Below, piece by piece: positions 54,392-64,000 of a stretch of 64,000 bases of DNA. Below the pieces are notes generated by a model. The model worked only from the letters and a program-made list of their open reading frames with translations. It had not been told where the DNA came from and made no database searches. The first letter of the stretch is position 1. Every line of letters begins with the position of its first letter. Source of the stretch: Sinomonas sp. ASV486. GTDB taxonomy: Bacteria > Actinomycetota > Actinomycetes > Actinomycetales > Micrococcaceae. The stretch lies in assembly GCF_030908215.1 (NCBI RefSeq), contig NZ_JAVFJK010000010.1, positions 80,440 to 144,439 on the forward strand. Direction: 5' to 3'. The position numbers and the translations under genes were made by a program.

Positions 54392-56215
54392 TCAGGCGCC
54401 CTTCGCGTCCTCGGCCTTCGGCGCAGTTTCCTGCGGCGCCTTCTTCGGCTCGGGCTTTGCGTCCACGCCGGCCTCCTTGCGCTGCTCGGGCGTAATCGGC
54501 GCAGGGGCCGCGGTCAGGGGGTCGTAGCCGCCGCCTGTCTTGGGGAAGGCGATGACCTCGCGGATCGAATCGACCCCCGCGAGGAGCGCGACCACGCGGT
54601 CCCAGCCGAACGCGATCCCGCCGTGCGGCGGGGCCCCGTACTTGAAGCCCTCGAGCAGGAACCCGAACTTCTCCAGAGCCTCGGCCTCGCCGATGCCCAT
54701 GACCCTGAACACGCGCTCCTGGATGTCGCGGCGGTGGATACGGATGGAGCCGCCGCCGATCTCGTTGCCGTTGCACACGATGTCATAGGCGTACGCGAGG
54801 GCCTCGCCGGGCTCCGTGTCGAACGTGTCCATAAACTCGGGCTTGGGCGACGTGAACGCGTGGTGCACTGCGGTCCAAGCCGAGTAGCCGAGCGCGACGT
54901 CGCCCGAGGCCTTCGCATCCGCGGACGGCTCGAAGAGCGGCGCGTCCACGACCCAGACGAACGCCCAGTCATTGGGGTCGATGAGGCCGGTGCGGTGGCC
55001 GATCTCGACGCGGGCCGCCCCGAGGAGCGCGCCCGAGGGGCCCGGTTCGCCGGCGGCGAAGAAGATGCAGTCGCCGGGCTTGGCGCCGACCGCATCCGCG
55101 AGGCCCGCGCGCTCGGCGTCCGTGAGGTTCTTCGCTACCGGGCCGGCCAACTCGCCGTCCTCCTTGTAGAGCACGTAGGCGAGACCCTTCGCGCCGCGCT
55201 GCTTGGCCCACTCCTGCCACGCGTCGAGCGTGCGGCGGGGCTGGGAGGCGCCGCCGGGCATGACCACCGCACCTACATAGCCTGCGGCATACCCGGCCTT
55301 GAACACGCCGAAGGTCGTGTCCTTGAAGAACTCGGTGAGGTCCGTGAGCTCGAGGCCGAAGCGCAGGTCGGGCTTGTCGGAGCCGTACTTCGCCATGGCC
55401 TCGGCGTACGTCATCCGGCGGATCGGGGTGGGCACCTCGACGTCGATGAGCTTCCACAGGGACGTGACGATCCGCTCGCCGAGGGCGATGATGTCGTCCT
55501 GCTCGACGAAGCTCGCCTCGATGTCCAGCTGGGTGAACTCCGGCTGGCGGTCGGCGCGGAAGTCCTCGTCCCGGTAGCAGCGCGCGATCTGGAAGTACTT
55601 CTCGATCCCACCCACCTGGAGCAGCTGCTTGAACAGCTGCGGCGACTGAGGCAGGGCATACCACGAGCCCGGGGCGAGGCGTGCCGGCACCAGGAAGTCG
55701 CGGGCGCCTTCCGGCGTGGAACGGGTGAGTGTCGGGGTCTCGACCTCGGTGAAATCCTCGCCGTGGAGCAGTTCGCGCGCCACACGGTTGGCCTCGGAGC
55801 GCAGGCGCATGGCGCGGGCCGGGCCAGGGCGGCGCAGGTCGAGGTAACGGTGCTTGAGCCGCGCCTCCTCGCCGACCTCCACGTGCTCGTCCACCTGGAA
55901 CGGCAGTGGGTCGGCGGTGTTGAGGACAACCACCTTCTCGGCGATGACCTCGATCTCACCCGTGGCGAGCTGCGGGTTCTCGTTCCCCTCGGGGCGGCGC
56001 TCCACCGTGCCGACCACTTGGAGGACGTACTCGTTGCGCAGGCCGTGGAAGACCTCCTCCTCGCGGACCACGATCTGCGACACGCCGGTCGAGTCGCGGA
56101 GGTCCACGAAGGCCACCCCGCCGTGGTCGCGGCGTCGGGCCACCCAGCCCGCGAGTGTGACGGTCTGTCCGATGTGCTCGGAACGCAGGGTCCCGAGGCC
56201 GTGTGTGCGCAGCAC
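54392..56215 (-). CDS. aspS: Aspartyl-tRNA synthetase
   Basis: The 607-residue class IIb enzyme starts with an OB anticodon domain ([22 protein letters not shown]), then [35 protein letters not shown] and [14 protein letters not shown]. No asnS or gatCAB is seen here; actinobacterial AspRS is often non-discriminating. GTG 56215 (reading [10 protein letters not shown]) is preferred: it has a purine-rich AAAGAAGAG upstream and a -10 TAAACT at 56254-56259. ATG 56251 is the longer alternative. Confidence 0.95.
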   Translation of the reverse strand: MLRTHGLGTLRSEHIGQTVTLAGWVARRRDHGGVAFVDLRDSTGVSQIVVREEEVFHGLRNEYVLQVVGTVERRPEGNENPQLATGEIEVIAEKVVVLNTADPLPFQVDEHVEVGEEARLKHRYLDLRRPGPARAMRLRSEANRVARELLHGEDFTEVETPTLTRSTPEGARDFLVPARLAPGSWYALPQSPQLFKQLLQVGGIEKYFQIARCYRDEDFRADRQPEFTQLDIEASFVEQDDIIALGERIVTSLWKLIDVEVPTPIRRMTYAEAMAKYGSDKPDLRFGLELTDLTEFFKDTTFGVFKAGYAAGYVGAVVMPGGASQPRRTLDAWQEWAKQRGAKGLAYVLYKEDGELAGPVAKNLTDAERAGLADAVGAKPGDCIFFAAGEPGPSGALLGAARVEIGHRTGLIDPNDWAFVWVVDAPLFEPSADAKASGDVALGYSAWTAVHHAFTSPKPEFMDTFDTEPGEALAYAYDIVCNGNEIGGGSIRIHRRDIQERVFRVMGIGEAEALEKFGFLLEGFKYGAPPHGGIAFGWDRVVALLAGVDSIREVIAFPKTGGGYDPLTAAPAPITPEQRKEAGVDAKPEPKKAPQETAPKAEDAKGA

Positions 56216-56229
56216 AGCTCTTCTTTCAC

Positions 56230-56235
56230 TAGGAT
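56230..56235 (+). promoter_or_regulatory. Putative -10 element of the APC permease gene
   Basis: TAGGAT on the plus strand predicts a start near 56242 and a leader of about 30 bases containing GGAGG. It lies downstream of the aspS -10 in the aspS direction, so the promoters interlock. Confidence 0.4.
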
Positions 56236-56253
56236 CGACAGTGGTTCGCATCG

Positions 56254-56259
56254 AGTTTA
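56254..56259 (-). promoter_or_regulatory. Putative -10 element of aspS
   Basis: Minus-strand TAAACT predicts a start near 56246 and a leader of about 30 bases before GTG 56215. This arrangement would exclude the longer ATG 56251 start. Confidence 0.4.
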
Positions 56260-56271
56260 CCCGGAGGTCCC

Positions 56272-57537
56272 ATGCCGACCGTCCCCCCTCTGGAACGGCG
56301 GCTCGGCACCGTCGACGCGACAGCGATCGGCCTCGGCTCGATGCTCGGCGCCGGAGCGTTCGCAGTCTTCGGCCCATCGGCCGCCCTGGCGGGACCATGG
56401 CTCCTTCTCTCGCTCGGCCTCGCCGGAGCTGTCGCCTACGCGAATGCCGTGGCCTCCGCGGCGCTCGCCTCGAAGTACCCGTCGAGTGGTGGAACCTACG
56501 TCTACGGACGCAAGCAGCTCGGTGAGTGGCCCGGCTTCCTCGCCGGCTGGGGATTCGTGACCGGCAAGGCGGCCTCCTGCGCGGCCATGGCCCTGACCTT
56601 CGGGGTCTACGTCGCGCCCTCCTATGCCGCGCCGCTCGCTGTGGGTGCGGTCGTCGCACTCACGGGGGTGAACCTCGCCGGGATCACCCGGACGGCGCTC
56701 GTGACCAAGGTGCTGCTCGGCGTCGTGCTTGCGGTCCTTGCGTTCGCGATCGTGGTGGGTATCGCGGGCCCACCACGGGGGTCATCTGCCGCGGCGGTCA
56801 CCGCGCTTTCGGGCGACGGCGCCGGGTCGCCTCTGGGGGTCCTCACCGCCGCCGGCGTGCTGTTCTTCGCCTTCGCGGGCTACGCGCGGATCGCGACGCT
56901 CGGTGAAGAGGTCCGGGATCCCACACGGGCGATCCCCCGGGCCATCCTCGCGGCGCTTGCCGGGGCGCTCGCCATCTATGCCGTCCTGGCGGTGGTGCTG
57001 ACCCTCCGGATTCCCGGCCTGCTGCCGGGGGCGGCCGCTCCGATCCGTGAACTCGCGGCACCGGCGGGACCGTGGGCCGAGGACATCGTCCGGGCGGGCG
57101 CCTCGGCCGCATGCCTCGGGGCGCTGCTCGCGCTCATCGCGGGAGTCGGACGGACAAGCCTCGCGATGGCTCGCGAGGGAGACCTGCCGCGTGCCCTCGC
57201 CCGGATTGGCGGCCCGCACAGCGTGCCCTGGGCCGCTGAGCTCGCCGTCTGCGCGGTCGTCGTCGCCCTCGTGCTCAGCGGCAGCCTGCTGACCGTCGTC
57301 GGATTCTCGAGCTTCGGCGTGCTCGTCTACTACGCCGTCGCCAACGCCTCCGCCTTCACGCTGCGCGAGCGTCCCGTGTACTGCCCGCGGTGGCTCAACG
57401 CCGCCGGCACCACGGGCTGCCTCGTCCTCGCCTTCACGCTTCCGTGGGCGTCCGCCGTCACGATGATCGTGGTGCTCGCGGCCGGCACGGCCGTCCGCGC
57501 CGTCGTGCTCACCACACGCCGGCGCCGGGCGGGCTGA
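56272..57537 (+). CDS. APC family amino acid permease
   Basis: The 421-residue protein has about 12 hydrophobic helices and the APC opening: [19 protein letters not shown], then [18 protein letters not shown], the conserved helix 1-3 motifs. Substrate is unknown. ATG 56272 follows GGAGG by 4 bases. It is divergent from aspS and convergent with hisS. Confidence 0.9.
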   Translation: MPTVPPLERRLGTVDATAIGLGSMLGAGAFAVFGPSAALAGPWLLLSLGLAGAVAYANAVASAALASKYPSSGGTYVYGRKQLGEWPGFLAGWGFVTGKAASCAAMALTFGVYVAPSYAAPLAVGAVVALTGVNLAGITRTALVTKVLLGVVLAVLAFAIVVGIAGPPRGSSAAAVTALSGDGAGSPLGVLTAAGVLFFAFAGYARIATLGEEVRDPTRAIPRAILAALAGALAIYAVLAVVLTLRIPGLLPGAAAPIRELAAPAGPWAEDIVRAGASAACLGALLALIAGVGRTSLAMAREGDLPRALARIGGPHSVPWAAELAVCAVVVALVLSGSLLTVVGFSSFGVLVYYAVANASAFTLRERPVYCPRWLNAAGTTGCLVLAFTLPWASAVTMIVVLAAGTAVRAVVLTTRRRRAG

Positions 57538-57596
57538 CTGCATCGTGCGCCGGCGCTCGGCGACCCCGTGGTAAATCAGAGGCCCGTCTCAGCCGA

Positions 57597-58940
57597 TCAG
57601 GCGGAGGCGGCCACGACCTGCGGGACCAGGTCCGCGGCAGGCGGCATCCACGATGCCGGATCGGCACCGACCTGCTCGCCCGAGCGGATGTCCTTGACCT
57701 CGTGCGTCCCGTCCGCGTGCGAGAACCATACGAACGGGATGCCGCGGCGGTCCGCGTACTTGATCTGCTTGCCGAACTTGTCCGCCTTCGCCGCGACTTC
57801 GACGGCGATCCCGCGGCCGCGGAGCTGGGCCGCAACCTTCTGAGCGGCGATCCACGAATCGTCGTCGACGAGCGTGACGAGCACGGCGGTCGGGACCGAG
57901 CGGCTCGCCGTCGCGAGCTCCTGGCTGAGGATCCGGGACACGAGGCGCGTCACCCCGATCGAGAGCCCGACCCCCGGGAACTTGCGGCTGCCCTTGGTGG
58001 CAAGGGCGTCGTACCGGCCGCCCGAGCAGATCGAGCCGAGCTGCTCATGGCCCACGAGGACCGTCTCGTAGACCGTGCCGGTGTAGTAGTCGAGGCCGCG
58101 GGCAATGCTGAGGTCTGCTACGACCTTGCCCGGCGCGGCGGCCGACGCGGCGGCGATGACCTGCTCGAGCTCGGATAGCCCCTCCTCGAGCAGCTCGTCC
58201 TGGACCCCGAGGGCCCGTACCTGCGCGACGAACGAGGTGTCCTCCGTGCGGATCGAGGCGAGCTCGAGGGCGGACTTGGCCTGCTCGGGCGTGGCCCCGA
58301 GCTCCTCCTGGAGGAGTTCGGCGACCTTCTCGGGGCCGACTTTCTCAAGCTTGTCGATGCTGCGCAGCACCCCGGCCGTGTCCGCGAGGCCGATCCCGCG
58401 GTAGAAGCCCTCAGCGAGCTTGCGGTTGTTGATCCGGAGCCGGAACGGCGGTATCGGGAGAGCGGAGAGTGCCTCCGCGATGACGAGCGCAAGCTCGACG
58501 TCGTACCGGAAGGGCAGCTCGCCGTCGCCCACCACGTCGATGTCTGCCTGCGTGAACTCGCGGGCACGGCCCTCCTGCGGACGCTCGCCACGCCACACCT
58601 TCTGGATCTGGTAGCGGCGGAACGGGAACGCGAGGTATCCGGCGTTCTCGACGACGTAGCGCGCGAAGGGAACCGTGAGGTCGAAGTGGAGCGCGAGCGC
58701 ATGCGCGTCGTCCTTGCTGGCCGAGTCGTCGTCGTCCTGGAGCCGCGAGAGGCCGTAGACCTCCTTGTCGATCTCGCCCTTGCGCAGCAGCTGGCCTACG
58801 GTCTCGACAGCGCGGGTCTCGATCGAGGCGAAGCCGTGCAGCTCGAAGGTGCGCCGGAGCGTGTCGAGCACATGGAGCTCCACAAGCCTCTCCTGCGGAA
58901 GCCACTCGGGGAATCCGGACAGCGAGGCGGTACGTGCCAT
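57597..58940 (-). CDS. hisS: Histidyl-tRNA synthetase
   Basis: The 447-residue class II enzyme has VWRGERPQEGRAREFTQADI (motif 2), the HisA motif ARGLDYYTGTVYE and GGRYDAL, and a C-terminal anticodon domain. ATG 58940 follows AAGGAG at 10 bases; upstream TTG 58949 is too close to it. The leader contains an inverted repeat overlapping that site. Confidence 0.95.
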   Translation of the reverse strand: MARTASLSGFPEWLPQERLVELHVLDTLRRTFELHGFASIETRAVETVGQLLRKGEIDKEVYGLSRLQDDDDSASKDDAHALALHFDLTVPFARYVVENAGYLAFPFRRYQIQKVWRGERPQEGRAREFTQADIDVVGDGELPFRYDVELALVIAEALSALPIPPFRLRINNRKLAEGFYRGIGLADTAGVLRSIDKLEKVGPEKVAELLQEELGATPEQAKSALELASIRTEDTSFVAQVRALGVQDELLEEGLSELEQVIAAASAAAPGKVVADLSIARGLDYYTGTVYETVLVGHEQLGSICSGGRYDALATKGSRKFPGVGLSIGVTRLVSRILSQELATASRSVPTAVLVTLVDDDSWIAAQKVAAQLRGRGIAVEVAAKADKFGKQIKYADRRGIPFVWFSHADGTHEVKDIRSGEQVGADPASWMPPAADLVPQVVAASA

Positions 58941-58954
58941 GGGGGACAAACTCC

Positions 58955-58980
58955 TTGTGCGTAGACTGACTGCTGCACAA
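58955..58980. promoter_or_regulatory. Inverted repeat TTGTGC-N14-GCACAA between hisS and the cyclophilin gene
   Basis: Six-base arms (58955-58960 and 58975-58980) are spaced by 14 bases in the 95-base divergent region. In the hisS transcript the second arm abuts the AAGGAG ribosome-binding site. It could be a DNA operator or an RNA hairpin; not assigned. Confidence 0.35.
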
Positions 58981-59035
58981 GTTTATGCGCCTGTTCAGGC
59001 ACCCGTCGGATGCACGAGCGTTGGAGGAGAAATCG

Positions 59036-59818
59036 GTGGCGAAGCGGAACACACGTGAGGACCGCCGCCGGGTCCAGCTCATGGAGGCACGGGCGCAGCT
59101 GCGCACCGGCAAGGAGAAACGGCGACGGCGCGACAACACGATCGCGGCGGCCGTCGGGGCCGCGGCCCTGGTCGTCGCCGCGGTCCTGCAGGGCACGGTC
59201 TTCGCCTCGAACCCCACCGCCTCCGAGTATGCGGCCGCACAGGCCGGGCTCCAGACGCCGACGGCGAGTCCGAGCGCAACCCCGAGCAATGGGCCGGACA
59301 TCCCCAAGCCCGAGACGGCCGCCGGAAAGACCTTCACCGGGGACCTCGTGCTCAACGGGAAGCCCGTGGGGGTTGAGCTCGACGGGACGACGGCGCCCCA
59401 GGCAGCCGCCGTCTTCTCCTCGCTCGCGCAGGCGGGGACATACAACGGCCGGCAGTGCGGGCGCCTCACCACGGGGGATTCCTTCGGCGTCCTGCAGTGC
59501 GGCCAGAAGGCGGACGGCAGCTCCGAGTCGGGGTACAGCTGGGGTCCGCTCGAGAACACGCCAGCTGACACCAAGTATCCTGCCGGAACCATTGCCGTTG
59601 CCCGCACCGCGAACAACGCGTACGGGAACGGTCAGGAGTTCTTCATCGTGTACAAGGACACGACCATCCCGGCCGACAGCGCGGGCGGCTACACGATCGT
59701 GGGCAAGGTGACCTCGGGCCTCGACGTGGTCCAGGGCATCGCCGCCCAGGGCGTCAAGACCGGGAATGACGGGGCTCCCGTGACAGCAGTCACGATAGAC
59801 TCGTTCCTTGTGAAGTGA
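59036..59818 (+). CDS. Membrane-anchored cyclophilin-type peptidyl-prolyl isomerase
   Basis: The 260-residue protein has a basic N-terminus, one helix (AAAVGAAALVVAAVLQGTVFA, about 37-57), a Ser/Thr/Pro linker, then a cyclophilin domain with PAGTIAVARTANNAYGNGQEFFIVY and GYTIVGKVTSGLDVV. The domain lies outside the membrane. The His of the canonical active site is not obvious, so activity is uncertain. GTG 59036 has GGAGGAG 6 bases upstream; an in-frame ATG at 58985 adds 17 residues and lacks a site. Confidence 0.85.
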   Translation: MAKRNTREDRRRVQLMEARAQLRTGKEKRRRRDNTIAAAVGAAALVVAAVLQGTVFASNPTASEYAAAQAGLQTPTASPSATPSNGPDIPKPETAAGKTFTGDLVLNGKPVGVELDGTTAPQAAAVFSSLAQAGTYNGRQCGRLTTGDSFGVLQCGQKADGSSESGYSWGPLENTPADTKYPAGTIAVARTANNAYGNGQEFFIVYKDTTIPADSAGGYTIVGKVTSGLDVVQGIAAQGVKTGNDGAPVTAVTIDSFLVK

Positions 59819-59880
59819 CGTGGGCTGCCTCCACCGGCAGCACACCTGAAGTACCGACAACAAGCGAAAGAGTTCTAGCG

Positions 59881-61302
59881 GTGACCGAAAGTCAGAAATC
59901 CGACGACACCGCGGCCACAGAGGCCGCACCAGTTCCCTCCCCCGCCGCCTTTGCGGCAAAGCCCAGACCGGTGGTCCCCGCCCCGAGCGCCCCGTCGGCT
60001 GCTGCGGCTGCCCCGGCCGCCGCGCCCGCCCCGACCGTTCCGGCCGTATCGCTGGCGGAGGCATCGAAGTGGGGCCGCGTCGAGGGAGACGGGCACGTAT
60101 TCCTCACCATCGATGGCGAAGAGCATCCAGTAGGCCAGTATCCCGGCGTGTCCGCGGATGAGGCCCTCGCCTATTTCGCACGCAAGTTCGAGGACGTGCT
60201 CGCGCAGATCTCCCTCGCCGAGCAGCGAGTGAGCTCGCACGCCCCCGTCGCCGACGTCCGCAAGGCTGCCGTGCATGCCCGCGCACAGCTCGCCGAGCGC
60301 GCCATGGTAGGCGATCTGCGTGCCGCCGAGGCCCGGCTCGACGCCCTTGAGGCCTCGCTCGCCGAAGCCGAGGACGCCGAGAAGGCACAGCACGAGGCGG
60401 CGCGGGTACATGAGCTCGAGCGGCGGGAGGCCATCGTCGCGGAGGCCGAACAGATCAGCGGGCAGGACCCCGAGCGCACGCAGTGGAAGTCGAGCGGCGC
60501 GCGCATGAACGAGCTTTTCGAGGAGTGGAAGAATTCGCAGAAGTCGGGACTCCGTCTCGGCCGCGCTGCGGAGGACACGCTCTGGAAGCGGTTCCGTGCC
60601 GCTCGGACCCAGTTCGACCGCCACCGGCGCGCCTACTTCTCGCAGCTGGACAGCGTCAACGCCCAGGCGAAGTCCGTCAAGGAAGGGCTCATCGCCGAGG
60701 CCGAGACCCTCCAGTCGTCGACCGAATGGGGATGGGCTGCGGGCGAGTACCGCCGCCTCATGGACGAGTGGAAGGCCGCTCCGAGGGCGAGCCGGAAGGA
60801 CGACGACGCGCTGTGGGTCCGCTTCCGGGCCGCCCAGAACGTCTTCTTCGAGGCACGGCAGGCCGCCAACGACGCCGTCGACCGCGAATACTCGGCGAAC
60901 CTCTCGGTCAAGGAGGCCCTCCTCGAGGAGGCCCAGCGGATCCTCCCGGTGAAGGACCTCGCGGCCGCGAAGAAGGCGCTGCAGTCCGTCCGGGAGCGCT
61001 GGGAGGATGCAGGCCGCGTCCCTCGCGCCGACATGGGACGGATCGAGGCCGGGCTGCGCAAGGTCGAGGATGCCGTTGCCCAGGCTGACCACGAGAACTG
61101 GCGGCGCACCGATCCCGAGACCAAGGCCCGGACCGATTCCGCACTGAGCCAGCTCGAGTCCTCCATTGCGGGCCTCGAAGATGACCTCAGCGCTGCGAAG
61201 GCCAAGGGCGACCGCCGGGCGGAGGCGAAGGCCCAGGAGGCGCTCGACGCCCGCCGTGCGTGGCTCGAGACGCTCCGTCAGTCGGCGAACGAGCTCGGCT
61301 GA
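59881..61302 (+). CDS. DUF349 domain protein
   Basis: The 473-residue protein has an Ala/Pro-rich N-terminus (1-60), a small domain with GRVEGDGHVFLTIDGEEHPVG, then a long helical region with repeated DUF349 units (LWKRFRAARTQFDRHRRAYF, LWVRFRAAQNVFFEARQAAN) and coiled-coil C-terminus. Related proteins are thought to bind ribosomes or RNA; function here is unknown. GTG 59881 has no strong Shine-Dalgarno. Ends at a strong terminator. Confidence 0.85.
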   Translation: MTESQKSDDTAATEAAPVPSPAAFAAKPRPVVPAPSAPSAAAAAPAAAPAPTVPAVSLAEASKWGRVEGDGHVFLTIDGEEHPVGQYPGVSADEALAYFARKFEDVLAQISLAEQRVSSHAPVADVRKAAVHARAQLAERAMVGDLRAAEARLDALEASLAEAEDAEKAQHEAARVHELERREAIVAEAEQISGQDPERTQWKSSGARMNELFEEWKNSQKSGLRLGRAAEDTLWKRFRAARTQFDRHRRAYFSQLDSVNAQAKSVKEGLIAEAETLQSSTEWGWAAGEYRRLMDEWKAAPRASRKDDDALWVRFRAAQNVFFEARQAANDAVDREYSANLSVKEALLEEAQRILPVKDLAAAKKALQSVRERWEDAGRVPRADMGRIEAGLRKVEDAVAQADHENWRRTDPETKARTDSALSQLESSIAGLEDDLSAAKAKGDRRAEAKAQEALDARRAWLETLRQSANELG

Positions 61303-61318
61303 CCTCAGCGGACAGCAA

Positions 61319-61362
61319 CACCGGGGCCCGGCACTGCCATAGCGGCAGGCCGGGCCCCGGTG
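61319..61362. terminator. Strong terminator after the DUF349 gene
   Basis: A 14-bp stem (61319-61332 with 61349-61362) continues into an inner CTGCC/GGCAG stem with a 5-base loop. Located 17 bases after the stop and upstream of the AbiEi-like gene. Confidence 0.88.
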
Positions 61363-61425
61363 CACTTATCCACAGGCCACCGCGGAAGGCCTCACGAGCA
61401 CCGGGCGTCGGGGCATGATGTCCGT

Positions 61426-62019
61426 ATGCCCAGTCCCACGATTCATCCCGCACCGGTCACAGCTACTCCGCCGATCCTGACGGCTGGCTCTCCTTTCACC
61501 GCCGTCGAGCTCCAGGCAATGGAAGCCGACGGCATGGTGCGGCGTCTCGTCGGCCGGGCCTACGTCCCCGTCCGTGCGCGGACCACGGCCGAGCTCAGGG
61601 CCCGAGCCTTGTCCGCCATGCTCACCGCCCGGGTGCGGGAACGCGCCGTGGCGGGGCGCATGACGGCGGCATGGATCCTCGGGTGCGCTCCTCCGCCCGA
61701 GATGCCCGTCATGCTGGTCGAGAGCACACGGCGGCTGGCCAGACTGGGGACCGGGGAGAGGCTGCTCGTGCACGAGGTGAGCTTCGGAGACTTCGACGTG
61801 CTCGAGATTGCGGACCTGCGGGTGACGAGCGCTCTCCGCACCGCCGTCGACCTTGCGATCCACTCCGAAGAGCGCATCGCCGTTCCGGTGCTCCGCCGCC
61901 TCCTGGCCCGCGAGGGCCTCGGGCTCACTGTCGGCCTGATGGTCCGCAGCCTCGAAGGCCTGCCCGCGCAGCCGCACAAGACACGTGCACGCCGGATCCT
62001 TGAGCGGCTTCAGTCCTGA
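61426..62019 (+). CDS. AbiEi-like antitoxin-type protein next to rel
   Basis: The 197-residue protein resembles type IV AbiEi antitoxin family proteins: a short N-terminal winged-helix region (GSPFTAVELQAMEADGMVRRL, GRAYVP), then RMTAAWILGCAPPPEMPVML, VLEIADLRVTSALRTAVDLAI. No AbiEii toxin gene adjoins it; rel converges from the right. The assignment is from pattern memory. CATGAT (61414-61419) is 6 bases before ATG 61426, so it is probably leaderless. Confidence 0.55.
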   Translation: MPSPTIHPAPVTATPPILTAGSPFTAVELQAMEADGMVRRLVGRAYVPVRARTTAELRARALSAMLTARVRERAVAGRMTAAWILGCAPPPEMPVMLVESTRRLARLGTGERLLVHEVSFGDFDVLEIADLRVTSALRTAVDLAIHSEERIAVPVLRRLLAREGLGLTVGLMVRSLEGLPAQPHKTRARRILERLQS

Positions 62020-62034
62020 GGCCGCGGGACTGCG

Positions 62035-64000
62035 TCACGTCCTGCGTCGGTTGCCAGTGGTCCTGTAGACGTCGAAGACGCCGTCGATCCGCCGCACGGC
62101 GCCGAGCACGTGGCTGAGGTACTTGGGATCGCCCATCTCGAACGCGAAGCGCGAGACGGCAAGCCTGTCGGTCGAGGTGTGAACATGGGCGGACAGGATG
62201 TTCACGTGGTTGTCGGACAGTACCCGGGTGACGTCGGAGAGAAGGCTCTTGCGATCGAGGGCTTCGACCTGGATCTCAACGAGGAACACGCTCGACTGCG
62301 TTGGCGCCCACTCGACGTCGACCATGCGATCCGGCTCAGCGCGGAGCGTCGCGATGTTGGTGCAGTCGGTGCGGTGCACCGACACGCCGGAGCCGCGTGT
62401 CACGAAGCCCACGATCGGGTCCGGCGGAACGGGCGTACAGCACCGGGCAAGCTTGACCCAGACGTCGCCGACGCCCTTCACGATCACACCGGAGTTGGAG
62501 TACCTCGGCGGCGCGCTCCCCTTGGTCGGCGCGATCGTCTCGGCGATGTCCTCGGCTGCGCCCGCGGCCCCCCCGAGGCTGTCGACAAGCTTCTCGACGA
62601 CCGACTGTGCGGAGGCATGACCGTCGCCGATGCCTGCGTAGAGCCCGGAGATGTCCGGGTACCGGAACTCCTGAGCTACAGCGAGCAGCGCGTCGTGGCT
62701 CAGGAGGCGCTGGAGGGGAAGGTTCTGCTTGCGCATGGCACGCGTGAGGAGATCCTTGCCCTTGTCGATGGCCTCCTCGCGACGTTCCTTGGAGAACCAC
62801 TGGCGAATCTTGTTGCGTGCCCGAGGACTCTTGACGAAATGCTGCCAGTCCTGGCTGGGGCCAGCACCCTCCGCCTTGGACGTGAAGATCTCGACCCAGT
62901 CTCCGTGGTTCAGTTCGCTGTTGAGCGGAACGAGCTTCCCGTTGACCCGTGCACCGATCGTGCGGTGCCCCACCTCCGTGTGGACTGCATAGGCGAAGTC
63001 GACAGGCGTCGACCCCGCCGGCAGCGCCATTACCTCGCCCTTGGGCGTGAAGACGAAGACTTCCTTCGCATTGATCTCGAAGCGGAGGGAGTCGAGGAAT
63101 TCCCCGGGATCGGACGTCTCCTGCTGCCAGTCCACAAGGGAACGGAGCCAGCCCATCTCGGACGCCTTGCCGCTGGGGCTATGGCTCTGGGCGCCGGGCT
63201 GGTCCTTGTACTTCCAGTGGGCAGCGACGCCGTACTCGGCGCGCCGGTGCATCTCGTGCGTCCGGATCTGGATCTCGACGGGCTTTCCACTGGGCCCGAT
63301 GACCGTGGTGTGGAGCGACTGGTACATATTGAACTTGGGCATCGCGATGTAGTCCTTGAACCTGCCCGGGAGCGGGTTCCACCGCGCGTGGAGCGCACCG
63401 AGGACCGCATAGCAGTCCCGCACCGAGTCGACCAGCACGCGCACGCCCATGAGGTCGTTGATGTCGTCGAATTCCTTCTGACGGACGATCATCTTCTGGT
63501 AGATCGAGTAGTAGTGCTTCGGCCTGCCGGTGATCTCGGCTTTGATCTTCGCCGCTCGCAGGTCGTCGGCGATCTGGGCCCGGATGAGGGAGAGCTGCTT
63601 CTCCCTCTCGGGGGTCCGGGCGCCGACCATGCGCACGATCTCCTCGTACACCTTGGGGTAGAGGGCTGCGAACGAGAGGTCCTCGAGCTCCCACTTGATC
63701 GTATTCATGCCGAGCCGGTGCGCCAGCGGGGCGAAGATCTCGAGCGTCTCCCGTGCCTTTCGGGCGGATGACTCGGGCGAGACGAAGCGCCACGTCCGCG
63801 CGTTGTGCAGGCGGTCGGCCAGCTTGATGACGAGGACGCGGATGTCCTTGGCCATGGCCACGACCATCTTGCGCACGGTCTCGGACTGAGCCGCCTCGCC
63901 GAACTGGACCTTGTCGAGCTTGGTGACTCCGTCCACGAGCATTGCGACCTCGGGTCCGAAGTCCTTGCGGAGCTGGTCGAGGGTGTACGACGTGTCCTCG
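62035..64000 (-). CDS. rel: Rel bifunctional (p)ppGpp synthetase/hydrolase (5' end outside window)
   Basis: Makes and degrades (p)ppGpp. About 655 residues are visible; the start lies beyond the right edge. The remaining HD hydrolase part has [11 protein letters not shown]; the synthetase has [13 protein letters not shown] and [12 protein letters not shown]; then TGS ([14 protein letters not shown]), the zinc-type helical part ([20 protein letters not shown]) and a C-terminal ACT domain. It converges on the AbiEi-like gene with 15 bases between stops. Confidence 0.96.
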   Translation of the reverse strand, partial: EDTSYTLDQLRKDFGPEVAMLVDGVTKLDKVQFGEAAQSETVRKMVVAMAKDIRVLVIKLADRLHNARTWRFVSPESSARKARETLEIFAPLAHRLGMNTIKWELEDLSFAALYPKVYEEIVRMVGARTPEREKQLSLIRAQIADDLRAAKIKAEITGRPKHYYSIYQKMIVRQKEFDDINDLMGVRVLVDSVRDCYAVLGALHARWNPLPGRFKDYIAMPKFNMYQSLHTTVIGPSGKPVEIQIRTHEMHRRAEYGVAAHWKYKDQPGAQSHSPSGKASEMGWLRSLVDWQQETSDPGEFLDSLRFEINAKEVFVFTPKGEVMALPAGSTPVDFAYAVHTEVGHRTIGARVNGKLVPLNSELNHGDWVEIFTSKAEGAGPSQDWQHFVKSPRARNKIRQWFSKERREEAIDKGKDLLTRAMRKQNLPLQRLLSHDALLAVAQEFRYPDISGLYAGIGDGHASAQSVVEKLVDSLGGAAGAAEDIAETIAPTKGSAPPRYSNSGVIVKGVGDVWVKLARCCTPVPPDPIVGFVTRGSGVSVHRTDCTNIATLRAEPDRMVDVEWAPTQSSVFLVEIQVEALDRKSLLSDVTRVLSDNHVNILSAHVHTSTDRLAVSRFAFEMGDPKYLSHVLGAVRRIDGVFDVYRTTGNRRRT

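Overview
The window looks like core chromosome of a high-G+C actinobacterium of the Micrococcaceae (Arthrobacter/Sinomonas-like). The grounds are the G+C-rich codon use, frequent GTG starts, 1- and 4-base stop/start overlaps, an actinobacterial mIHF, a PriA without helicase motifs, and actinobacterial gene orders (hrcA; lepA-hemW; rpsT/holA-comEC-comEA; priA-metK-coaBC-rpoZ-gmk-mihF-pyrF-carB-carA-pyrC-pyrB-pyrR; nusB-efp; aroBKCE-mltG-ruvX-alaS; rarA-aspS; hisS; rel). The genus is inferred from memory of gene order, not from a search. I see no IS element, prophage, CRISPR array, rRNA or tRNA. No spacer exceeds about 210 bases.

Layout. 1-850: hrcA, cut by the left edge, with a CIRCE operator. 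0.96-2.2 kb: DUF3097 and DUF4870 genes (+). 2.3-5.4 kb: lepA-hemW (-). 5.5-6.4 kb: a lone PemK/MazF-like gene and rpsT (+). 6.5-11.5 kb: degV-comEA-comEC-holA (-). 11.5-14.2 kb: leuS with an apparent leucine attenuator. 14.2-19.5 kb: a glpD-glpF-glpK glycerol operon and its divergent SorC-type regulator. 19.6-22.4 kb: a tightly coupled aldo/keto reductase, alpha/beta hydrolase and glycosyltransferase. 22.6-23.7 kb: an unknown membrane protein. 23.8-39.0 kb: a long minus-strand run (pyrimidine operon pyrR-pyrB-pyrC-PH-carA-carB-pyrF, then mihF, gmk, rpoZ, coaBC, metK, priA). 39.1-40.3 kb: a PrsW-type protease (+). 40.4-51.1 kb: alaS-ruvX-mltG-aroE-aroC-aroK-aroB-TPR-efp-nusB (-). 51.2-54.3 kb: small membrane proteins, rpsD and rarA (-). 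54.4-58.9 kb: aspS (-), an APC permease (+) and hisS (-). 59.0-62.0 kb: a cyclophilin, a DUF349 protein and an AbiEi-like gene (+). 62.0-64.0 kb: rel, cut by the right edge.

Function. The window combines de novo pyrimidine synthesis, the shikimate pathway, glycerol uptake and oxidation, four aminoacyl-tRNA synthetases (Leu, Ala, Asp, His), translation factors, DNA replication/repair/uptake and the stringent-response enzyme. The most informative regulation is in the short leaders. leuS has a Leu-Leu-Leu leader peptide followed by a terminator. pyrR has a PyrR-type RNA loop overlapping its ribosome-binding site. The glp regulator and glpD share overlapping promoters with inverted repeats. Several plus-strand genes, and rarA, have a -10 hexamer 6-7 nt before the start codon and so look leaderless.
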